Assembly (NCBI GenBank): GCA_947630135.1
Contig: CANRGH010000018.1
Location: forward strand, 1-46,572
Length of the DNA: 46,572 nt
DNA from: an uncultured Monoglobus sp.
GTDB taxonomy: Bacteria; Bacillota; Clostridia; Monoglobales; Monoglobaceae
Reading direction: 5' to 3'
Within the stretch, counting starts at the first letter, position 1; each line of letters starts with the position of its first letter. The notes beneath the pieces were generated by a model. The model was not told the origin of the DNA. It made no database searches and saw only the letters and a list, made by a program, of their open reading frames with translations. Of this stretch, positions 36,029-43,600 are shown piece by piece. The translations under genes were made by a program, and so were the position numbers.

Positions 36029-36451
36029 ATGCCAAAAACAACCGGCGAGCTGCTTGAGCTTCTTAAATCAAACAAAGATATAAACAAATTTCTGGATGAT
36101 TATAAAGGCGAGCTTAAGGCTCTGACCACCCGCGATTACCTCAACTATCTTCTGATAGAAAAAAATCTTGAAAAATCCGAGATAATCAAAAAAGCCGGTC
36201 TTAACAATATTTACGCGTATAAAATATTTAACGGCGAAAGGAACCCGTCCCGAAACAAGCTGCTGTGCCTCGCCTTCGGAATGGGACTGAGCCTTGACGA
36301 GACGCAGCGCCTGCTCGCCGTATCAAACTGCGGAATGCTGTATTCGAGAACCCCGTCCGACGCGGTGATCATCCACGCCATGTCAAACGGTCTCTCGCTG
36401 CTCGAGTGCAATGAGGCTCTTTACGACAACGGGTTCCCGATCATTGAATAA
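36029..36451 (+). CDS. HTH protein paired with the kinase
   Basis: 140 residues, soluble. The centre (YLNYLLIEKNLEKSEIIKKAGLNNIYAYKIFNGERNPSRNKLLCLAFGMG, read in pieces) has the layout of an XRE/lambda-repressor HTH: helix, EIIKKAGLN, turn, IYAYKIFNGERNPSR. The remainder is helical with no known sensor domain. GGGAGGG lies 6 nt before the ATG. It is divergent from the Ser/Thr kinase, a pairing seen in other Clostridia, so phosphorylation of this regulator is a reasonable but unproven idea. Confidence 0.75.
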   Translation: MPKTTGELLELLKSNKDINKFLDDYKGELKALTTRDYLNYLLIEKNLEKSEIIKKAGLNNIYAYKIFNGERNPSRNKLLCLAFGMGLSLDETQRLLAVSNCGMLYSRTPSDAVIIHAMSNGLSLLECNEALYDNGFPIIE

Positions 36452-36478
36452 TCAGTCAAATAATTATTTCATATTACT

Positions 36479-36946
36479 TTATTTCATTTCTCTTATCAGG
36501 TTCACCATTTCGATCGCGCCGAGTGCGCAGTCATAGCCCTTGTTGCCGGCTTTGGTTCCGGCGCGCTCCACGGCCTGCTCGATATTGTTGGTCGTGAGTA
36601 TGCCGAACATGATCGGCACTCCGCTTTTGAGCGACTCGGCGGCTATACCCTTTGACACCTCATTGCAAACATAGTCATAGTGCGAGGTGGCTCCGCGGAT
36701 GACCGCGCCGAGGCAGATGACCGCATCATATTTTCCGCTTTCCGCCATTTTTGACGCGATCAGCGGAATCTCAAAAGCGCCCGGCACCCACGCAAGCTCT
36801 ATATCGTCCTCCGCGACATTGTGCCGTCTCAGCGCGTCATCCGCGCCGCTCACAAGCTTTGATACGATAAACTCATTGAACCTTGACGCGACGATCCCGA
36901 CCCTGATCCTCGGCTCGTTTACAACTTTTCCTTCATAAATTTTCAT
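36479..36946 (-). CDS. ribH: 6,7-dimethyl-8-ribityllumazine synthase
   Basis: 155 residues, forming icosahedral or pentameric lumazine synthase, which joins ribitylaminouracil with dihydroxybutanone phosphate in riboflavin synthesis. Signatures are [36 protein letters not shown] and the [10 protein letters not shown] segment. AGGAGG precedes the ATG, and a repeat (TAGTGATTAG) abuts that SD. It is last in ribD-ribE-ribBA-ribH, 256 bp after ribBA. Confidence 0.96.
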   Translation of the reverse strand: MKIYEGKVVNEPRIRVGIVASRFNEFIVSKLVSGADDALRRHNVAEDDIELAWVPGAFEIPLIASKMAESGKYDAVICLGAVIRGATSHYDYVCNEVSKGIAAESLKSGVPIMFGILTTNNIEQAVERAGTKAGNKGYDCALGAIEMVNLIREMK

Positions 36947-36964
36947 TTTAAAAACCTCCTAACA

Positions 36965-37024
36965 TAGTGATTAGTAATTAGTGAATAGTGATTAGTGAAT
37001 AGAGCGGGCGGCAGATTGCCGCTC
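36965..37024. repeat. TAGTGATTAG direct repeats plus palindrome upstream of ribH
   Basis: Imperfect direct repeats of GTGATTAGT/AATTAGTGAATAG at 36965-37002, then GGGCGGCAGATTGCCGCTC (37006-37024), followed by CTACAG. Confidence 0.8.
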
Positions 37025-37085
37025 CTACAGGTTTGGCGGAATTTGTGCGTTCACGGCGATCCCGACATATCTCCGAAACCCGTAG

Positions 37086-37174
37086 GGGCGGATATTATCC
37101 GCCCGCCCGAAACAACACCTCATCCGACTTTTTGCCCATTCGGGCAAAAACCCACCTTCCCCTCAAGGGGAAGG
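37086..37174. repeat. palindrome plus constant-arm/variable-hairpin repeat
   Basis: GGGCGGATATTATCCGCCC at 37086-37104, then ACACCTCATCCGACT, a hairpin TTTTTGCCC-ATTC-GGGCAAAAA, and CCCACCTT with a CTTCCCCT/AGGGGAAG hairpin. The part 37115-37158 occurs inverted at 46299-46343. Confidence 0.88.
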
Positions 37175-37202
37175 CATTGTAACCCGTGGCTTTTCGGGAG
37201 CC

Positions 37203-38402
37203 CTACAAATCCAAAATGTGGCCCATTTTGGATTTTTTGGTTTTCAGATAAAACAAATCGTTTTCATTCGGCTCGATCTGGATAGGCAGACGCTCGGCGA
37301 TCTCCATTCCGAACCCCGAAAGCTGGTAAACCTTGTCGGGATTATTCGTGAGCAGCCTCAGCGTTTTTGCCCCGAGGTCGCGCAGTATCTGCGCCCCGAT
37401 GTAATACTCCCTCATGTCGCCCTCAAAGCCGAGGGCAATGTTGGCCTCAAGCGTGTCAAGGCCGCCGTCCTGAAGCTCGTAGGCGCGAAGCTTATTGATA
37501 AGGCCAATGCCTCTGCCCTCCTGGCGCATGTAAAGCAGCACGCCGCGGCCCTCTTTTTCGATCGCGGTCATCGCCGCCGCGAGCTGCCTGCCGCAGTCGC
37601 ATCTCAGCGAGCCGAACGCGTCGCCTGTCAGACATTCGGAATGGACGCGGCAGAGCAGATTTTTTCCGTCGCCGATCTCGCCCTTGACCAGCGCCACATG
37701 GTGCTCGCCGTTCAGCTTGTTCACATATCCGCAGGCGGTGAAATCGCCGTATTTCGTCGGCAGCCTTGTCACCGCCACGCGCTCCACAAGATCGTCATAC
37801 TGCTTGCGGTAATCCGCGAGGGCGGCGATCGTTATAAACTTCAGGCCCCACCTTCGGGCGAACTCGATCAGCTCGCCGCCGCGCATCATTGTTCCGTCGT
37901 CGCGCATGATCTCGCAGCACAGTCCCACGGGCTTAAGTCCCGCCAGACGCATCAGGTCAACCGTCGCCTCGGTGTGGCCGCGCCGCTCAAGCACTCCGTT
38001 TTTCCGCGCGATCAGCGGGAACATATGCCCGGGACGGCGGAAATCCTCGGGCCTTGAACCGTCCTCCGCGCACTTGACCGCGGTCGCCGTGCGCTCGGCC
38101 GCCGATATTCCTGTTCCGTTCCCGATATAATCGACCGACACGGTGAACGCCGTCTCGTGATTGTCGGTGTTGTTTTCCACCATTTGCGGAAAGCCGAGCC
38201 GGGCCGCCGTCGCCGCGTCCATCGGCATACATATCAATCCCTTTGCATGTGAGGCCATAAAATTGACCCCATCGGTTGACGCAAATTCCGCCGCGCAGAT
38301 GAGGTCACCTTCGTTTTCTCTGTCCTCATCATCGCTGACAACAATTATTTCTCCCCGTCGGAGCGCCTCCAGGGCCTCCGGGATTTTTGAATACTCAAAC
38401 AT
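37203..38402 (-). CDS. ribBA: bifunctional 3,4-dihydroxy-2-butanone 4-phosphate synthase / GTP cyclohydrolase II
   Basis: 399 residues. The N-terminal half is RibB ([20 protein letters not shown], read in shorter form [25 protein letters not shown]). The C-terminal half is RibA with the zinc ligands in [15 protein letters not shown] and [14 protein letters not shown]. Both active sites look complete. ATG 38402 is preferred: AGGAG is 7 nt upstream, while ATG 38408 would leave only 1 nt. It is the third gene of the rib operon. Confidence 0.96.
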   Translation of the reverse strand: MFEYSKIPEALEALRRGEIIVVSDDEDRENEGDLICAAEFASTDGVNFMASHAKGLICMPMDAATAARLGFPQMVENNTDNHETAFTVSVDYIGNGTGISAAERTATAVKCAEDGSRPEDFRRPGHMFPLIARKNGVLERRGHTEATVDLMRLAGLKPVGLCCEIMRDDGTMMRGGELIEFARRWGLKFITIAALADYRKQYDDLVERVAVTRLPTKYGDFTACGYVNKLNGEHHVALVKGEIGDGKNLLCRVHSECLTGDAFGSLRCDCGRQLAAAMTAIEKEGRGVLLYMRQEGRGIGLINKLRAYELQDGGLDTLEANIALGFEGDMREYYIGAQILRDLGAKTLRLLTNNPDKVYQLSGFGMEIAERLPIQIEPNENDLFYLKTKKSKMGHILDL

Positions 38403-38426
38403 AGACATTCTCCTATCATTCCTTCA

Positions 38427-39062
38427 TCAATATCCGTGCCGCGCCAGAAATTCGCGGGTCATGCCCAATGATTTCGGCGCGCTCAACAGCTTATCAATAT
38501 ACTTCGCTATGCAGTCGGTCTCAATATTGACGCGGCTGCCGATCTTCTTATGTATAAGCGCGGTGTTTGCGGCCGTGTGCGGGATAACCGAGACCGTGAA
38601 CATGTCGCCCGCGGCCAAGGCCACTGTCAGGCTTATTCCGTCGATCGCAACCGACCCCTTTTCGGCGATCTGCCGAGCGAGTCCGCCGCCGACTTTGATT
38701 TTGAAGATCACCGCGTTGTCGTCCTTTTTAATATCGGCGATCACGCCCGCGCCGTCTATGTGGCCGGTGACTATATGGCCGCCGAGCCTACCGCCCAGCT
38801 TTACCGCCCGCTCGAGGTTGACGCTGTCTCCGACAGCCAGCGAACCCAGTATCGTGCGGTTCAGCGTCTCATGCATAACGTCGGCCGCGAACCAATCGGT
38901 GCCAATCTCGTCAGCGGTCAGGCAAACGCCGCTGACCGCCACGCTGTCGCCGATCTTCAAATCGTCAAATATTTTCTTTCCGCTTATCGTCAGCCTTGAG
39001 GACGCCCTGCCGCGGCTGACGCTCTTTATTTTCCCGACTTCCTCGATTATTCCCGTGAACAT
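38427..39062 (-). CDS. ribE: riboflavin synthase, alpha subunit type
   Basis: 211 residues with two lumazine-binding beta-barrel repeats: the first starts MFTGIIEEVG with GVCLTADEIG, the second starts around GGHIVTGHIDGAG with DGISLTVA. It dismutates two lumazines to riboflavin. Its start codon lies inside the last 16 nt of ribD, consistent with coupled translation; SD GAGGGTGAG. Confidence 0.95.
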   Translation of the reverse strand: MFTGIIEEVGKIKSVSRGRASSRLTISGKKIFDDLKIGDSVAVSGVCLTADEIGTDWFAADVMHETLNRTILGSLAVGDSVNLERAVKLGGRLGGHIVTGHIDGAGVIADIKKDDNAVIFKIKVGGGLARQIAEKGSVAIDGISLTVALAAGDMFTVSVIPHTAANTALIHKKIGSRVNIETDCIAKYIDKLLSAPKSLGMTREFLARHGY

Positions 39063-40141
39063 TTTATCTCACCCTCTATCAGAAAATCATCGCCGATGCG
39101 GGAGATTTTCGTATTTTTTATCATAAACGCTCCGCCCGGCTCATCAACTCCTTGTCCGCCGACCGGAGTCTTCGCGCCGGCGCCGCCGAAAATCTTGGGC
39201 GCGATGTAGCACTTGACATAATCGACCGTTCCCGCGCTCAGCGCCGACCACGCGAGCTCTCCGCCGCCCTCGACTATCACGCTGTCGATTTTCCGCCTTC
39301 CGAGCTCATCCATGAGATAATCAAGATCGACCCGCCCGTCTTTCGGCGGCGTCAAAATTATTTCGCAGCCCGCCTCGAGATACGGGCGCTGTTTTTCCTT
39401 GTCGGCGAGACATGTGGCGATTATCGTCGGCGTTTCCCCCGCGGACCTGACGACCTCGGCCCCAATCGGAGTGCGCAGATTTGTGTCGCACACGATCCGC
39501 ACCGGGTCAGCGCCGCCGTCTGCTCGGCATGTGAGGCGCGGATCGTCGGCCAGAACAGTCCCGACGCCGACCATGATCGCCGAGTACGCGTTCCTGTCCC
39601 TGTGCGCGTCCTCTCTCGCCTTTTCGCCGGTTATCCATTTTGATTTTCCCGAAACGGACGCGATCTTCCCGTCCGCGGTCATGGCGTATTTCAGCATAAC
39701 ATAAGGTCTGCCGCTTGTGATGTAGCGCATAAATATTTTGTTCAGATCCCTGCACTCCTTTTCAAGCACTCCGACTTTGACCTCGATCCCGGCGCGGCGT
39801 ATCCTCTCGGCGCCCATGCCGCCCACCTTCGGGTTCGGGTCAAGACAGCCGATTATCACTCTTTTGACTCCGCTTTCGATCACCGCATCGGCGCAGGGCG
39901 GAGTCTTTCCGTGGTGGCAGCAGGGCTCCAAGGTGACGTACATATCGGCGCCAGATGTAGGCTTCGTGCAGGCCGCGAGCGCGTTCCGCTCGGCGTGGGG
40001 CCCGCCGTACCGCTCATGCAGCCCCTCGCCGATAATTTCGCCGTCCTTCACTATGACGCAGCCGACCATGGGATTGGGCGAGGTCCGTCCCCTCGCCCGC
40101 GCCGCCAGTTCCAAAGCGCGGCGCATATACTTTTCGTCCAT
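39047..40141 (-). CDS. ribD: bifunctional diaminohydroxyphosphoribosylaminopyrimidine deaminase / reductase
   Basis: About 364 residues. The N-terminal deaminase has HAERNAL and PCCHHGKTPPC zinc motifs; the C-terminal reductase has YAMTADGKIASVSGKSKWIT and VIVEGGGELAWSAL. ATG 40141 with GGAG 7 nt upstream gives the family start (MRRALELAARA...). It is the first gene after the FMN riboswitch. A longer frame to 40258 would cross the riboswitch's terminator hairpins and is rejected. Confidence 0.96.
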   Translation of the reverse strand: MDEKYMRRALELAARARGRTSPNPMVGCVIVKDGEIIGEGLHERYGGPHAERNALAACTKPTSGADMYVTLEPCCHHGKTPPCADAVIESGVKRVIIGCLDPNPKVGGMGAERIRRAGIEVKVGVLEKECRDLNKIFMRYITSGRPYVMLKYAMTADGKIASVSGKSKWITGEKAREDAHRDRNAYSAIMVGVGTVLADDPRLTCRADGGADPVRIVCDTNLRTPIGAEVVRSAGETPTIIATCLADKEKQRPYLEAGCEIILTPPKDGRVDLDYLMDELGRRKIDSVIVEGGGELAWSALSAGTVDYVKCYIAPKIFGGAGAKTPVGGQGVDEPGGAFMIKNTKISRIGDDFLIEGEIKCSRE

Positions 40142-40155
40142 AAGATCACTCCAAT

Positions 40156-40184
40156 CAAAAACGCCCCGAATTAAATTCAGGGCG
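40156..40184 (-). terminator. second terminator-like hairpin in the rib leader
   Basis: CGCCCCGAA (40162-40170) pairs with TTCAGGGCG (40176-40184, one G-T pair); on the minus strand TTTTTGATT follows. It lies only about 15 bp before the ribD start. Confidence 0.65.
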
Positions 40185-40200
40185 GAAACTTTATTAAAAA

Positions 40201-40228
40201 CAAAAACTCCGCAGGCGAACCTTCGGAG
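40201..40228 (-). terminator. FMN riboswitch expression platform terminator
   Basis: On the minus strand CTCCGAAGG, TTCG tetraloop, CCTGCGGAG (one A-G mismatch), then TTTTTGTTTTT. It lies directly after the aptamer. Confidence 0.8.
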
Positions 40229-40246
40229 CGTTTTTACAAAGGAATT

Positions 40247-40353
<107 letters not shown>

Positions 40354-40373
40354 AAAAACTTATTTCTCCAATT

Positions 40374-40402
40374 ATATTAGCACATATTCCCGCATCTGTC
40401 AA
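40374..40402 (-). promoter_or_regulatory. rib operon promoter
   Basis: On the minus strand TTGACA (plus 40397-40402), 17 bp, TAATAT (plus 40374-40379), placing the start about 15 nt before the aptamer. From 40403 to 40665 nothing else is clear; a GACTT/AAGTC hairpin lies near 40588-40600 and a TATAAT at 40630-40635 may belong to the surface-protein promoter, without a good -35. Confidence 0.85.
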
Positions 40403-40677
40403 TATAAATTTAAATATTTTCCAAAAAATACATTGCGCACCGCAATTAAAGCACGGCATAAGAGTTTTTAAAATTTTTATCGGCCCTTTTATTTTCGATA
40501 AATGTCAAAATATCATACAAAACATATACTAATTAACGAAAATAAATATCATCCGCCGCAACAATTACGTAAAATGCTTGTTTTGCGACTTAAAAAGTCA
40601 TTGAAACATAATTATCAATATGTTAATATTATAATGAAAAAAATTATTTAAAATAAAAACGTATTGGAGGCAAAATT

Positions 40678-43600
40678 ATGAAACAGCTAAAAAAAGTCCT
40701 GTCATTAATTATAGCGGCTGCCATGATCGCGTCGCTTGTGACGCAAGTGGCTTTTGCCGCGCCGGAGGGCGAGAATACTCGTCCGTCGATAACAAATCCT
40801 GTCGAAGCCGGAGAAAACTATACCGGCGGCATTGACGCGATCGACTGGGGCGATACCGATTGGGGCGCGTTTAAGGACGTTGACTGGACGGACGCCGAAA
40901 ACAAAACAGCGGACGAGCTCGCGGCGATGCTTGAGAGCGCGGATGTAAATGTTCTGAATCTCGGCGATAATCAGCTGGTATTCAGTGAGACGGACGAGGA
41001 GTCCGGATCGACGGAAAATTTGGGCGGCATAACGATCGATGCCGACACAATAAAATTTCCCGAGGGCGACATGGCATTAATTACGTCGGCGGATACGGAT
41101 ATTTGGTTACAGTCCGACGCCGAAATCAGCATTCCGGATAATTCGTCCGTACTGATAATCAATGTGTCACAGAAAAACGAAAGCTCAAGTATTTTCGGCG
41201 GTAATTTGACAATAAACACAAATAACAGCGGTAATCTGGCTGCTGTCAATCTTCACGCTGCGGAGTCAAGCTACGGTATTATCGCGGACAGTCTGAGTAT
41301 TTGCGGAGGCGGAGTTGTCACGGCGGTAAGCGGAAAAGCGCCGACGTTTTCTGCCGGCATATACGTTTACAGCTCGATAAGTGTAAATAAAGCGGCGCTT
41401 ATAGGCACGTGTTTGACAAGAAACGCTCAACAGTGCACAGGTATCGTAATATATGATCAATCTCCCGACATTTTATCCGCAAACTGCGTTTTATCCGCCG
41501 ATAACGGTGCTCTTGTGATTGGCGCGGGAGGCGAGTCATCGCTGCTCTCACATGGAGTACAGACCGACAGTATATCGGCGAAAAACGGCTCGGAAATTTA
41601 CGCCTACGGCGGCAACGTGCCGCCCGATGACGGAGATCCCGACAACGATATGCGCACCATAGGTCTCGAAATTATGGAGGGGACAAGCAAGAGAAAAATA
41701 ACCGTTGATAACGGCAGCGCGATTTACGCGTGCGCCGGAAACGGCGAATTCGGATACGGCATATCGGAATATTACAACAACTATGGCGAGGAGGACGCCT
41801 CGACCATAGAATACGGAGGTGTGGAGTTCGTCGTTGACGAGAGCGAAAACGCCGAGCCGTCGGAAATAATCGCGGCAGGCAACAACGACGCTTATCATCA
41901 GCGGCGCGTATATGATGTCGGAATCAGCAAAACACAGTACAAAGATCCGACGGGTAACGTTACCGTAATGGGAAGCCGCAAAACGGACGGCAGCAACGCG
42001 ATCGTGACGTATTTCAATTCCCGTGAGCACAAGTACATGTACGCTTACCATACAAGCGTAGACTATTTAAAAATCACACGCGGAGAAGCAGCCGACTACT
42101 ATCTTATGTATAAGCCCGATGAAGGAGCGTTATATAAAAATAACGGCGAAAAGCTCGAAAACTTCCCCGGCGCAATATGCGAGGGCGATACCCTTACGCT
42201 TACGAATGATTTTCACTTTGAAACCAACTGCGAAACGGGATTATATCTGTTCCCCGGCACAACGCTTGTAGTTCCGGAGGGCGTAACGGCAAGCGTAATG
42301 AGCGGAGATGATCCGGATAATATGAACTCCGCAGCTCTTGTGTACAACGGCGACTGCAATCTTGAAATTGACGGCTTATTTACCGCGACAAGCAGAAGTG
42401 CACGTATGGAGAGCAGCGGCATTCTCGGCGGCGACGGCACACTATCCATATCCGGAAAAGGAAAAATATACGCGACAGGCGGGGATATGATTGACGCATC
42501 GGATCCGACTGTGATTTCGGCGGGTATAAGCTCAGACGACAATATAAACATACGCGGTACAGCCGTACGAGCATATTCGGGATATGTTTCGCTCAAGCCT
42601 CAGGAAGAGGAAACGGAGCCCCAAAACGGGGTGAGCATAGGCATGTATGTCAACAATGTTTTTGCCGGTGACGGCGCGGATGTGCACGCTGAAGGCGAAG
42701 GCGGCGGAAAGAATGTAATAACATACGGCTGTCTTGCAAACAATGTCACGTCGGATGGGAGCAATTTTGAGGCATACGTCACCGAAGATTCTTACTGCGA
42801 CCTTTCCGCGGGGCTTGCGCTGAAACAAAACGAAAAATCTTTGAGCGCCTTTGACGGCGGCAAAATCGACTGTGAATCTTTTAATTATGCTTCTACGGAA
42901 GCATTCGGATTGTGTGAGCACGGCTCGTCGGCGGAGAGCGGTCCCGTTTCGATTATAGTTGGCGACGACGGGTCGTCTGTCAAATTTTTAGGAGTGGGTG
43001 CTGCCGTAAAGCTGCAGGGTGAGCCCGTGGGAAGCTATACCGTGAAAGGCAGTCAGGCGGATGACAGCGTTACATTTGATAAGGATCAAGCGGGTTACAT
43101 TCGCTCTGACGGCAGTGTGGATTACATGGTGGAGTTCACAGCCGCACTGATAGCCGATTACAGCATATATTATGACGCCGAGGCGGGATTTCGCAAAAAC
43201 AATAAGGACGGCGAGGCACTTTCCGCCGAGGAGATTCCCAAAGGAATGAGCGCGGACGGCAGCGTTCTCACACTTGACAATGTTGTGTTCGAGTCAAGCA
43301 GCAGCGGCGCCCTCAGGATCGGCGAAGGCGTTACGGTAAAGGTGCCCGAAGGCAAGACTGCCGCCTTAGCGGCGTCTCCGACTGCCGAGTCCGAAATGAC
43401 TTTCGCGCTGGGCGGAGAAGGCGGCAACACCTTGGAAATTGACGGACGCTTGCTCGCCGCGGCTTACGGCTTCGGCGACAGCGCCACTAATGTTGTGGGC
43501 ATATTCTCATATGATGATATGACGATAAAGGGCTCGGGAGATGTTACAGCCTATGAAAAAACCGGCACGGGTTACTCATACGGAATGATGTCGAACAAAA

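Noticed and set aside
36965..37174. possible CRISPR array near ribH
   Set aside because: The repeats are short, imperfect, of different families and without regular spacers; no cas gene is in the window.
38161..39126. 321-codon frame opposite ribBA and ribE
   Set aside because: It covers two conserved genes in antisense, has no SD and no recognisable motif.
40601..40635. TTGAAA with TATAAT as promoter of the SLH gene
   Set aside because: The spacing is 23 bp, too long for sigma-A, and no better -35 is clear, so it was not listed as a promoter.
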